From the NCBI RefSeq assembly GCF_014982715.1, contig NZ_JADCJY010000001.1, forward strand, positions 62,001-126,000: DNA of 64,000 bases, in the 5' to 3' direction. Both the position numbers and the translations under genes were made by a program. Position 1 is the first letter of the stretch; the number at the start of each line of letters is the position of its first letter. Under the pieces are notes generated by a model. The model was not told the origin of the DNA. It did no database searches and saw only the letters and a program-made list of their open reading frames with translations. Positions 8,442 to 16,463 of this stretch are shown piece by piece. The stretch comes from Gallalistipes aquisgranensis (lineage in GTDB: Bacteria > Bacteroidota > Bacteroidia > Bacteroidales > Rikenellaceae).

Positions 8442-9917
8442 TTACTGGATCAGGGCATAGCTGGCCGATCGTCCGTCGGGATACACTCCGTCGATGGAAG
8501 TGATCTTTTCCGAGATACGGGACAGATCGCTGATCGAGTTGACGGGGCGGTCGTTGATGTGGGTGATCACGTAGCCCTTGCGGATTCTCGCCTTGCTCAG
8601 TATTCCGTTCTCGTCGATAGACACGACCCGTACGCCTCCGCTGATTCTCAACTCTTTCTTGGTCTTGTTGTCTATTTCGGCGAATTTACCGCCCAGCGCC
8701 TCGAACGAATCCACGTAATCCTTCGCGAGCAGTTCTGCCTTTCCTGCCTTATTACGCAGAACCACGTCGAATTGTTTCACGTTGCCGTCTCTTTTTACCG
8801 TAATTTTTACCTTATCGTTGGGACGGTGCTTGGCGACGGCCTCCAGCAACGGTGCGGAACCGGTGATTTTCAGTCCGTCGATCTCCGTGATCACATCGCC
8901 CTTCTTGATACCGGCTGCCGCAGCGGCTCCCGCCGGATCGACCTCGGCCACATACACGCCGCCGATCTCCTTGATCCCGTACTTGTCTCCGAGATGCTCC
9001 ACGAAGGCTTCGTTGATCTCCTGGAACTGGACGCCCAGCAGGGCCCGCTGCACGACGCCGAACTCTTTCAGGTCGACCACGACCTTCTTTACGATCGACG
9101 AGGGAACGGCGAACGAATATCCGGTGTAGCTTCCGGTCGGGGACTTGATGACGGTGTTGATACCCATCAACTCGCCTTTAGTATCCACGAGGGCGCCGCC
9201 GCTGTTGCCGGGGTTCACCGCCGCGTCGGTCTGGATGAACGATTCGATCCGGAACTGGTTCGGAATTACGTCCAGGTTACGGGCCTTGGCGCTCACGATA
9301 CCGGCCGTTACGGTCGACTGCAGGTCGAACGGGCTGCCGATGGCCAGTACCCATTCGCCCAGCCGCAGGTCGTCCGAATTGCCGAATGCGAGAGTCGGCA
9401 GGTCTTCGGCCTCGATCTTGATGAGGGCGACGTCCGTCGTGGGATCGGTGCCGATCAGCTTGGCTTCGAACGTACGGTTGTCGTTCAACTTGACTTTCAG
9501 TTTCGAAGCGTTCTCGATCACGTGGTTGTTGGTTACGATATAACCGTCGGGAGAGATGATGACGCCCGAACCGCCTGAACGGCGCTCCTGCGGAGCCTCC
9601 TGCTGCTGGTATCCCTGCGGGATGCCGAAAAACTCGAAGAACGGGTCCATCCGGCCTCCGCCGAAACGTGAGGCTTCGACCTCTTCGATCTTTTCTATGT
9701 TGACCACGGCCTTCACCGCGTTTTCGGCAGCGTAGGTCAGGTCGGGATAGTTCTCTTTCTCGTAGGCCGTGAAGTGCGAACCAGCCTTCTGGGAGGCGAA
9801 TTCGATCACTCGGGTCGGGGTATCTTGAGCCGTAAGTCGCGTTACCGTGTAGGCCGTAATTCCTCCTGCGAGGACCGAAGCACCCACGATGCCTAATAAC
9901 AATGGAATCCTTTTCAT
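8442..9917 (-). CDS. degP: DegP/HtrA family periplasmic serine protease
   Basis: This ~491-residue Do-type protease/chaperone degrades or refolds damaged envelope proteins. The N-terminal hydrophobic segment (MKRIPLLLGIVGASVLAGG) is a signal peptide or anchor. The catalytic triad is visible as His in NNHVIENA, Asp in TTDVALIKIEA and Ser in AVNPGNSGGALVD. Two PDZ domains follow, the first around IKKGDVITEIDGLKI and the second around RIRKGYVITHINDRPV. I prefer the ATG at 9917 over 9929 because it starts directly at the signal peptide. The upstream region (9918-10187) is AT-rich near the gene and probably carries its promoter. Confidence 0.95.
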   Translation of the reverse strand: MKRIPLLLGIVGASVLAGGITAYTVTRLTAQDTPTRVIEFASQKAGSHFTAYEKENYPDLTYAAENAVKAVVNIEKIEEVEASRFGGGRMDPFFEFFGIPQGYQQQEAPQERRSGGSGVIISPDGYIVTNNHVIENASKLKVKLNDNRTFEAKLIGTDPTTDVALIKIEAEDLPTLAFGNSDDLRLGEWVLAIGSPFDLQSTVTAGIVSAKARNLDVIPNQFRIESFIQTDAAVNPGNSGGALVDTKGELMGINTVIKSPTGSYTGYSFAVPSSIVKKVVVDLKEFGVVQRALLGVQFQEINEAFVEHLGDKYGIKEIGGVYVAEVDPAGAAAAAGIKKGDVITEIDGLKITGSAPLLEAVAKHRPNDKVKITVKRDGNVKQFDVVLRNKAGKAELLAKDYVDSFEALGGKFAEIDNKTKKELRISGGVRVVSIDENGILSKARIRKGYVITHINDRPVNSISDLSRISEKITSIDGVYPDGRSASYALIQ

Positions 9918-10106
9918 AAATTCAATCAATTAATTCTGTTTCTAATCGTTTCAAAAAACATACAAAAAGGTAGAATTACGGCATAAATAATTTTCAAAGT
10001 TTCAAAAACGGTCCGGAAATACTCTTCCGGTCGCGTTCAGTTACTTAAACGGAACCTCTGCCGGGAATATTGTGCGGAGGGCCCGAAGCCCGTTTCGTGT
10101 CCGGAT

Positions 10107-10150
10107 GGCGGAAAAACTGCGCCCGGGCTGTCAGAATGGCAGTTTTCGCC
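10107..10150. repeat. Imperfect inverted repeat in the degP-metK intergenic region
   Basis: GGCGGAAAAACTGC and GCAGTTTTCGCC pair as a ~12-bp stem with two single-base bulges around an 18-base loop. No T-tract follows on either strand, so it is not a clear terminator. The surrounding stretch 9930-10187 holds no gene. Confidence 0.45.
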
Positions 10151-10187
10151 GTCACCGGAAGAGCGCATGAAAAAGAACCTTTCTTAC

Positions 10188-10231
10188 GAAAGACCGGGCT
10201 TCGCCTTTCAGAACGCGAAGCCCGGTCTTTT
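10188..10231. terminator. Intrinsic terminator downstream of metK
   Basis: A 15-bp perfect stem (AAGACCGGGCTTCGC / GCGAAGCCCGGTCTT) with a 10-base loop is flanked by a T-tract on the + strand and a shorter one on the - strand. It lies 75 bases beyond the metK stop and is the only candidate terminator for that gene. Confidence 0.85.
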
Positions 10232-10305
10232 TCGTATCCGTCCCTGCCGGCCTTCCTTTTCGAACCGCGGGTACGGTCTGCGCGAACGGCTTTGCCGACA
10301 ACGGT

Positions 10306-11610
10306 TTATGCCAGTCCGAACGCTTTTTTCAGTTTGTCTACGGCGTCGAGTTTTTCCCATCCGAAAAATTCGACTTCGCGTTCGACTTCCCTGCCGTCGC
10401 GCAGCAGGGTGACCTTTTCCGTGTAGGGACGGTTGCCGAAATGGCCGTACGAGGCGGTCGCCTCGAAAATCGGGTTCCGGAGCCCGAACTCCCGCACGAT
10501 GGCCGCGGGCCGGAGATCGAACAGGCCGGCGATCTTCTCCGCGATCTGTCCGTCGCTCATCCCTTTCAAGGCTTCGGGGCGCTTCGAGCCGTAGGTGTCC
10601 ACGTAGACGCTCAGCGGCTGGGCGATGCCGATGGCGTAGGAGAGCTGCACGAGCACCTGCTCGGCGATGCCGGCGGCCACCATGTTTTTGGCGATGTGCC
10701 GGGCCGCGTAGGCGGCCGAACGGTCCACCTTCGAGGAGTCTTTGCCCGAGAAGGCTCCGCCGCCGTGGGCTCCGCGTCCGCCGTAGCTGTCCACGATGAT
10801 CTTGCGGCCCGTGAGTCCCGTGTCGCCGTGGGGGCCGCCGATCACGAACTTGCCCGTGGGATTCACGTGCAGGATGTAGTCGTCGCCGATCAGGTCGGCC
10901 AGCTTGTCGTGGGCTCGCTCCAGGCGTTTTTTGACACGCGGGATCAGGATGGTGCGCACGTCCTCGCGGATTTTCTCCCCCATTTGCCGTTCGGCCTCCT
11001 TGTCGGAGATCGAACCGTCGGGGCGGATGAATTCGTCGTGCTGGGTGGATACCACGATCGTGTGGACGCGCTGCGGCCGGCCGTTGTCGTCGTACTGGAC
11101 GGTCACCTGGCTCTTGGAGTCGGGACGCAGGTAGGTCATTACTTCGCCTTCGCGCCGGATCACGGCCAGCTCCTTCAGAATCACGTGGGAGAGGATCAGC
11201 GTGGCGGGCATGTACTCGCGGGTCTCGTTGCAGGCGTAACCGAACATGATACCCTGGTCGCCGGCCCCCTGTTCGTCCTCGCTTTCGCGCACCACGCCCT
11301 GGTTGATGTCGGACGACTGTTCGTGAATGGCCGACAGGATGCCGCACGAGTTGGCGTCGAACATGTAGTCGCTCTTGGTGTAGCCGATCCGCTCGATCAC
11401 CCGCCGGGCCACGTGCTGTACGTCGACGTAGGCTTCCGAGCGGACCTCGCCCGCCACTACGACCAGCCCTGTGGTGCAGAGCGTTTCGCAGGCCACTTTC
11501 GAGTGCTCGTCCTTACGCAGGAACTCGTCCAGAATGGCATCGGAAATCTGATCCGAAACTTTGTCCGGGTGCCCCTCGGACACCGACTCGGACGTAAATA
11601 GAAATCCCAT
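10306..11610 (-). CDS. metK: S-adenosylmethionine synthase
   Basis: The 434-residue cytoplasmic enzyme makes S-adenosylmethionine from methionine and ATP. Diagnostic motifs are [15 protein letters not shown] at the N-terminus (ATP/metal binding), [12 protein letters not shown] in the middle and [16 protein letters not shown] (phosphate-binding loop). Length and start ([17 protein letters not shown]) fit the Bacteroidota form, which is somewhat longer than the ~385-residue E. coli enzyme. I saw no SAM riboswitch in the upstream 220 bases. Confidence 0.97.
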   Translation of the reverse strand: MGFLFTSESVSEGHPDKVSDQISDAILDEFLRKDEHSKVACETLCTTGLVVVAGEVRSEAYVDVQHVARRVIERIGYTKSDYMFDANSCGILSAIHEQSSDINQGVVRESEDEQGAGDQGIMFGYACNETREYMPATLILSHVILKELAVIRREGEVMTYLRPDSKSQVTVQYDDNGRPQRVHTIVVSTQHDEFIRPDGSISDKEAERQMGEKIREDVRTILIPRVKKRLERAHDKLADLIGDDYILHVNPTGKFVIGGPHGDTGLTGRKIIVDSYGGRGAHGGGAFSGKDSSKVDRSAAYAARHIAKNMVAAGIAEQVLVQLSYAIGIAQPLSVYVDTYGSKRPEALKGMSDGQIAEKIAGLFDLRPAAIVREFGLRNPIFEATASYGHFGNRPYTEKVTLLRDGREVEREVEFFGWEKLDAVDKLKKAFGLA

Positions 11611-11750
11611 TTTTTAAACTTTTAGTTAGACACTAACGATTTAAAAATGGGAAGGATTTGTTGGCGCAAATAAAAAAGAAACGCTGCTTTAGCATTTTTT
11701 TTCGTGGTTGCAATCGGCCAAATCTTTCCACATTTTTAATGATACGGTCG

Positions 11751-11758
11751 CAAAGATA
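11751..11758 (-). promoter_or_regulatory. Candidate -7 box for metK
   Basis: TATCTTTG on the - strand matches the Bacteroidota -7 consensus TAnnTTTG, about 140 bases upstream of the metK ATG. A clear -33 TTTG is not visible, so the call is tentative. Confidence 0.4.
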
Positions 11759-11791
11759 ACGCAATTTTTCGTGAGTTGGTACAATTTTCCC

Positions 11792-11799
11792 TATATTTG
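11792..11799 (+). promoter_or_regulatory. Candidate -7 box for the DUF1080 gene
   Basis: TATATTTG matches TAnnTTTG and lies 29 bases upstream of the ATG at 11829. A T-rich stretch at about 11765-11769 sits near where the -33 element would be. It diverges from the metK promoter. Confidence 0.55.
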
Positions 11800-11828
11800 T
11801 TTCCCGAAACCTGTAAACTGCCCTGTAT

Positions 11829-12464
11829 ATGAAGAGACAACTGTTTTCGGCCGTCCTGCTGGCATGTCTGCTGGCGGGAGGAGCGGCCGCCCGGAATCCG
11901 AAAGTCATCCGGCTCTCCGACCGGCCCCTTTCCGCATGGAAATCCGTGATGAAGGAAGGCGATGCGGCCGGGGAGTTTTCACGGGACAAAAAGATCATCC
12001 GCCTTTCCGGTAAGTTCGGTTACATCCGTACGCCGGAGGAATTTTCCGATTACCGTCTCACGGTGGAGTGGCGTTGGGTGGGGGAGCCGACCAACAGCGG
12101 TATTTTCGTCCATCTGACCGAGGACAAGATATGGCCTGCCTGTTACGAGTGCCAGCTTATGGCGGGCCGTGCGGGCGATCTGATCAATTCGGGCGGTACG
12201 ACCAGCAACGAACGCAAGGCCAACACCGCACCCAAAAGCCATGTCATTTCCCGTACGGGCCCGGCCAACGAAAGACCTGCGGGCGAATGGAACCGTGCCG
12301 AGATTCTCTGTGAGGGCGACAACATGCTGGTTTACATCAACGGCGAGTTGCAGAACAAACTGACGGGGCTCTCCTCCACGCGCGGAGCGGTGGGCCTGCA
12401 AAGCGAAGGCGGCGGAATCGAGTTCCGGAATGTCGAGCTTCGTCCCCTGCAATACAAGGAGTGA
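11829..12464 (+). CDS. Exported DUF1080 protein (3-keto-disaccharide hydrolase-like)
   Basis: This is a 211-residue secreted concanavalin-like beta-sandwich protein of the DUF1080 family. The N-terminus MKRQLFSAVLLACLLAGGAAA is a signal peptide. Family features are the WRWVGEPTNSGIFVHL strand, the CYECQLM segment and the closing SEGGGIEFRNVELRPL. DUF1080 proteins have been linked to hydrolysis of 3-keto-glycosides produced by Gfo/Idh-type oxidoreductases. Exported Gfo/Idh enzymes are encoded at 1783, 26069 and 29712, so a partnership is possible but not shown. The gene stands alone, with its own promoter and a terminator. Confidence 0.9.
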   Translation: MKRQLFSAVLLACLLAGGAAARNPKVIRLSDRPLSAWKSVMKEGDAAGEFSRDKKIIRLSGKFGYIRTPEEFSDYRLTVEWRWVGEPTNSGIFVHLTEDKIWPACYECQLMAGRAGDLINSGGTTSNERKANTAPKSHVISRTGPANERPAGEWNRAEILCEGDNMLVYINGELQNKLTGLSSTRGAVGLQSEGGGIEFRNVELRPLQYKE

Positions 12465-12487
12465 TAAGAAATTTTCGGAAAATAAGA

Positions 12488-12524
12488 AACAGGGGAACTG
12501 GGGAAATTCCGGTTCCCCTGTTTT
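12488..12524. terminator. Bidirectional intrinsic terminator
   Basis: AACAGGGGAAC / GTTCCCCTGTT pair around a 13-base loop, with T or A tracts at both ends. It separates the DUF1080 gene (+) from the convergent GH105 operon (-). Confidence 0.88.
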
Positions 12525-12543
12525 CAGAAATAGAATCGGGTTT

Positions 12544-13656
12544 TTATTTTGCGTTATCCATCCGGTAGAGTTCACTGCCGGCCAGCAGGAACGCTCCTAC
12601 GCCGTATACATCGGTTGCATTTGCTCCTACGGCTTTGGGTGCGGCACCGACGGGTTGGATGTATCCCAGTTTGCCATCGCTATGGACGCCGGCAACGAGT
12701 GACGCCCATCCTTTTTTCAATGCTGTGCGGTAAGCAGGATCTGTCAGATATCCGTTGCGGATACCCCAGGCCAGTCCGTAACAGAAAAAGGCGGAACAAC
12801 TGTTTTCCGGCAGAGGATAGGAGTCGGGATCGAGCAGGCTCGAATGCCAGGCCCCGTTTTTGTCTTGTGTGCGGAGAATGCTCGGAGCCATTTCCTTGAA
12901 TAGTTCAATGTAGTAGAATCGGGTCGGATGATTTTGGGGCAGATTTTCCAGAATCAGGGGAATTCCTCCGAACACCCATCCGTTACCCCGGCCCCAGAGT
13001 TGTTTGGACCCGTTGGCCTCTCGCAGCGGAATGCGTTTGCAGTCGCGGTAAAAAAGTTTCTCCTCCCGGTCATACAGCGAATCGACGCATATACGATATT
13101 CACTATCCATATATTCTGCGTACGTTTTGTCTCCTGTGATATCGTAAAGAGCGGCATATACGGGCGGAGCCATGAACAATGCGTCGCACCAGGACCAGCG
13201 TTCGTCTTTACCGATCGGATCGGTCTTCAGAAGAGGTGCTTTCGACGGATGGGTCGCCACATAGTAGGCACGTTCCATGACGGGTTGGAGCATGGACTTG
13301 TTGCCGGTCATGCGGTACAGTTCAATGAAAGCCTGGCCTACGCAGATGTCGTCGGCATGGTATGGCCGTCTCCACATGGCCCAGTTATGATTTTTGCCGA
13401 TTTTCATTACGAAGTCGATGCAATTTTTGTTCCCGGAAGTTTTCCCCCATTCGACCATTCCCCGGTATAGGGCGCCGTTGGTCCAGTCCAGCTGATGGTG
13501 GCGGGAATTGGCATGGTTGGCAATCTGCCATGCGGCTACGGCATTGCATACTGCGGAGACATTGTCTTTGTCGGTTTTCCCGGAAAAGGAATTTTGTGCA
13601 GATACGGACAGGACGGTGACCGATATCGCACAGGTCAGAAGAAATTTTTCGATCAT
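12544..13656 (-). CDS. GH105-like unsaturated uronyl (rhamnogalacturonyl) hydrolase
   Basis: This is a 370-residue exported (alpha/alpha)6-barrel hydrolase of the GH105/GH88 type. These enzymes remove 4,5-unsaturated uronic acids left at non-reducing ends by polysaccharide lyases. The signal peptide is MIEKFLLTCAISVTVLSVSAQ. Family segments are HHQLDWTNGALYRGM, RPYHADDICVGQAFIEL with the acidic active-site pair, WSWCDALFMAPPVYAAL and LWGRGNGWVFGGIPLIL. I chose the ATG at 13656 because it begins the signal peptide; the longer frame to 13869 runs into the preceding gene. It lies 20 bases after a DUF2264 gene in a three-gene operon. Confidence 0.9.
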   Translation of the reverse strand: MIEKFLLTCAISVTVLSVSAQNSFSGKTDKDNVSAVCNAVAAWQIANHANSRHHQLDWTNGALYRGMVEWGKTSGNKNCIDFVMKIGKNHNWAMWRRPYHADDICVGQAFIELYRMTGNKSMLQPVMERAYYVATHPSKAPLLKTDPIGKDERWSWCDALFMAPPVYAALYDITGDKTYAEYMDSEYRICVDSLYDREEKLFYRDCKRIPLREANGSKQLWGRGNGWVFGGIPLILENLPQNHPTRFYYIELFKEMAPSILRTQDKNGAWHSSLLDPDSYPLPENSCSAFFCYGLAWGIRNGYLTDPAYRTALKKGWASLVAGVHSDGKLGYIQPVGAAPKAVGANATDVYGVGAFLLAGSELYRMDNAK

Positions 13657-13676
13657 GTTTACAGCGGTTTTATGGA

Positions 13677-14909
13677 TTAGTATTTGATGGCTTTGTCCAA
13701 ACGTACGTTTCGATACCCATCCCATGCCCGTTTCCCGCTCCAGTCGGCTGCCGGGGCACTCCAGAATTCTGTGGCAGGGGAGAGGCCCAGTGCGGGAAAA
13801 ACAGCGGTGCAGAGATAAAGGCTGCCTGTGGAGATGTAACGTTCGGCTAACTGGGGCTGATGTCCGCAAAATCCCAGTGTAAGCCAGCCGTCATTGTCAA
13901 AATTGCCCTCTGTTTCCATATGCCGTCGGATAACTGCGGTCAAGGCGCAACGAGTTTGGGATGGAGTGATATAGGATGGGAGAAGTCCGAGCAGGGCTGC
14001 CTGCGAAAGGACCTGGAACGCTCCGAAACGATAAGTGATCGAACGTCCTATCACGGGATAGGCACCGTCCGGAGAGATCATGCGCTCCTGTTGGGCCGCA
14101 TAACGTGTGAACCTCTTGGCTTCCAGAGCAGCGAATTCGGCTGCTCCTTTACCGTGTTTTTGCATGATGCGGAGAATATCCAACAACATGGGATGGATCA
14201 CGTAACTGCCGTAATAGTCGAAGTGTAGGTCTTTTCCGTCTCCGTACCATGCGTCACCTTTGTACCACTCTTCGAAGCGGGAAAGTGCATATTCTACCGG
14301 TGCGGGGTTCCATTCTCCCGTCAAATCCAATAGGGTGGCTTCCACCATGGCCGAAAAAAGCAGCCAGTTGCTCTCTACAGGTTTGATCTTCCGTATATTA
14401 TTCATGGCTGCCAGGAAATTCCTGCGGGTTTGTTCACTGAGATTGCCCCACAGTTGTTTCGGTGCGCGGATCAGTCCGTGGCACAGGAATGCGGCATCGA
14501 CGAGCGGTTGGCGGGTTACGGTGAAATTGAGAAAATCGGGGGAGGAAGGATTCACTCCATTTTCGATGGATTTACAGGCCAGTTTTATGTATCGGGCACG
14601 CAGTTTCCCTTCCGGCGTATCGTCGGGACCCAGTTCCAGCCAGGGTGCGATGCCTGCGAGCGTACGTCCGAGAGCTTCCAGATGGGTGGTGCGGGTATTG
14701 GGGGGAGCGACTTTTCCCGATACCGTTTCTACCGGCATCCGTTTTTTCAGTTTACCTCGGCTCATGTTTTCCAGTACGGGATCGGCGATTCGGGTAAGGG
14801 TGGCGATCCAGTAAGCGCGATCTTCCTGACCGGTTGTCCGGGAAATGGTTGGCCCTGGGATAAGGGATAACAGGAGAGCTTGTAAGATCAAGGTGATTTT
14901 GAATTTCAT
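13677..14909 (-). CDS. Exported DUF2264 family protein (copy 2 of the tandem pair)
   Basis: This 410-residue protein has a hydrophobic N-terminus (MKFKITLILQALLLSLIPG). The DUF2264 pattern is clear: APWLELGPDDTPEGKLRARY, then a QPLVDAAFL helix, ESNWLLFSAMVEATLL, HFDYYGSYVIHPMLL and RMISPDGAYPVIGRS, and finally TYRFGAFQ. The same blocks recur in the neighbour at 14937 and in the C-terminal half of the fusion at 44839. The fold is expected to be an alpha/alpha toroid. The biochemical role is not known to me. Context with GH105 and GH88 points to uronic-acid glycans. It starts 27 bases after the stop of the first copy. Confidence 0.9.
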   Translation of the reverse strand: MKFKITLILQALLLSLIPGPTISRTTGQEDRAYWIATLTRIADPVLENMSRGKLKKRMPVETVSGKVAPPNTRTTHLEALGRTLAGIAPWLELGPDDTPEGKLRARYIKLACKSIENGVNPSSPDFLNFTVTRQPLVDAAFLCHGLIRAPKQLWGNLSEQTRRNFLAAMNNIRKIKPVESNWLLFSAMVEATLLDLTGEWNPAPVEYALSRFEEWYKGDAWYGDGKDLHFDYYGSYVIHPMLLDILRIMQKHGKGAAEFAALEAKRFTRYAAQQERMISPDGAYPVIGRSITYRFGAFQVLSQAALLGLLPSYITPSQTRCALTAVIRRHMETEGNFDNDGWLTLGFCGHQPQLAERYISTGSLYLCTAVFPALGLSPATEFWSAPAADWSGKRAWDGYRNVRLDKAIKY

Positions 14910-14936
14910 GATCGGAGGTTTGGATGTGTGGTATGG

Positions 14937-16187
14937 TTATTTCCCGGAAGATTTTTCTTTCAGAAAAGAGTCGATAGGGATGTTTCTGCTGCCGGAGAAT
15001 GCTTTTACGGAGCTCCATGGTTCTGCCGGGGCTTTCCAGAAAGAGTCGTCGGCAGGCAGTCCCAGCGGGACGAATACCAAAGAGCAGAGATAGACACAGG
15101 GGGTGGAAAGGTAGGAGTCCCCCAATTCCGGTTGTTCTCCGCATATGCCAATGGTGAGCCATCCTCCGGAATCGAAGGTCCCCGGCTGTTCCATCTGTCG
15201 TTTCATGGCGGCCGTAAGTGCCGCTCGTACCTGTCCTTCCGAGAGAGAGGCGGGGAGTATTTTCCGCAGAACACTCTGGGCCAGCACGTGAAAGGCTCCG
15301 AGCCGGTAAGTGATCGAGCGGCCGAGCAAGGGATAACTGCCGTCGGGGGCAATCATGCGTTCCTGAATTTCGGTATAGCGGCGGAAACGGGGTAATTCTG
15401 TGGCGTAAAAATCGCTTAATTCCGTGTCGTGGCGTTGCATCACCTCGAGTACTTGAAGCATCATGGGTTGGATGACATAACTGTTGTAATAGTCCAGGTG
15501 AAAGGTGTCTCCGTCGCCGTAGATGCCGTCACCCATGTACCAGCGTTGATGCGAGGCAATGGCGTGTTTGACGACATTGAAATTCCATTCGCCTGCGAAC
15601 TCCTTCAGCCCGCATTCTACCATGGCACAGAAAAGCAGCCAGTTGTTATTGCCCGGTTTCATGGTACGGGTGGATTTCCATTGTGCAATCAGCCGCTTCC
15701 GTGTCAGGGAATCGAGATTTCCCCAAAGTTGAGTGGGAGCTTGAAGCAATCCCTGAATCAGAAAGGCGCTGTTCACCAAAATTTGCCGAGTGGCGGTACT
15801 GTTGAAATAGTCCGGAGAAGAGGGATCGACCGAATTGGAAAGAGCCCTGCATCCCATTTCTATATATAGAGCCCTCAGTTTTCCCTCGGGAGTGTCGTCC
15901 GGTCCCAGTTCCAGCCAGGGGGCGATTCCTGCAAAAGTACGGCCGACCGATTCCATGTGGGTGATAAATTCCCGGGAACTGGCCCGGGCCGAAGAAGAAC
16001 GGCCGATCGGAATGTTTTTGCGCAATGTATGCTCGCTCAGATTACGCAGTACAGGGTCGGCGACCCGAACCAGTGTCTGAACCCAATAGGTTCGGTCGTC
16101 GGTCGGGGTTGAAGCCCGGCCCGGAGAAGAGAAGAAACACAGGTGTCCGGACATGAAGGAGAGGAAAAGCAGAAGTGAGTGTCTCAT
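14937..16187 (-). CDS. Exported DUF2264 family protein (copy 1 of the tandem pair)
   Basis: This 416-residue protein has a signal peptide (MRHSLLLFLSFMSGHLCFF). It carries the same blocks as its downstream paralogue: APWLELGPDDTPEGKLRALY, NNWLLFCAMVECGLKEF, HLDYYNSYVIQPMMLQ, RMIAPDGSYPLLGRS and TYRLGAFH. The two copies differ throughout, so this looks like an old duplication with divergence in specificity rather than a recent one. It is the first gene of the DUF2264-DUF2264-GH105 operon. A -7 box TAAATTTG lies 30 bases upstream. No lyase gene is present in the operon. Confidence 0.9.
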   Translation of the reverse strand: MRHSLLLFLSFMSGHLCFFSSPGRASTPTDDRTYWVQTLVRVADPVLRNLSEHTLRKNIPIGRSSSARASSREFITHMESVGRTFAGIAPWLELGPDDTPEGKLRALYIEMGCRALSNSVDPSSPDYFNSTATRQILVNSAFLIQGLLQAPTQLWGNLDSLTRKRLIAQWKSTRTMKPGNNNWLLFCAMVECGLKEFAGEWNFNVVKHAIASHQRWYMGDGIYGDGDTFHLDYYNSYVIQPMMLQVLEVMQRHDTELSDFYATELPRFRRYTEIQERMIAPDGSYPLLGRSITYRLGAFHVLAQSVLRKILPASLSEGQVRAALTAAMKRQMEQPGTFDSGGWLTIGICGEQPELGDSYLSTPCVYLCSLVFVPLGLPADDSFWKAPAEPWSSVKAFSGSRNIPIDSFLKEKSSGK

Positions 16188-16216
16188 CGGTTTCGTACTG
16201 GGTTTACGGTTAAGTA

Positions 16217-16224
16217 CAAATTTA
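16217..16224 (-). promoter_or_regulatory. Candidate -7 box for the DUF2264/GH105 operon
   Basis: TAAATTTG on the - strand matches TAnnTTTG, 29 bases before the ATG at 16187. The -33 element is not obvious, as expected for a promoter needing an activator. Confidence 0.5.
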
Positions 16225-16383
16225 ATCGCTCCGTATGCAGAATAATAGTATAATCATACGGATTTGTTATATCTCAGTCCGTTTTAGCTGTTTTACGTTC
16301 ATTTTTGTCCGTTGGCGGAACTGTTACGGACGATCATGACAAGGATACGAATGAATTTGATATGGGGGCGGGCAAGATGTGGG

Positions 16384-16391
16384 TAAATTTG
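16384..16391 (+). promoter_or_regulatory. Candidate -7 box for the phosphodiesterase gene
   Basis: TAAATTTG on the + strand lies 72 bases before the ATG at 16464. A TTTG at 16356-16359 is 24 bases upstream, slightly longer than the usual 19-21 spacing. Confidence 0.45.
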
Positions 16392-16463
16392 AATGAAAGT
16401 CAGGTGACGGTTTTGTCAATCCGGAAAACCTGGGATGTATTTAATCTGAAAATACGACGGCGA

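Noticed and set aside
8415-9578. 387-residue + strand frame
   Set aside because: Antisense shadow of degP.
10441-11601. 386-residue + strand frame, and the 10208-11347 - strand frame
   Set aside because: Both are shadows of metK, whose motifs are unambiguous.
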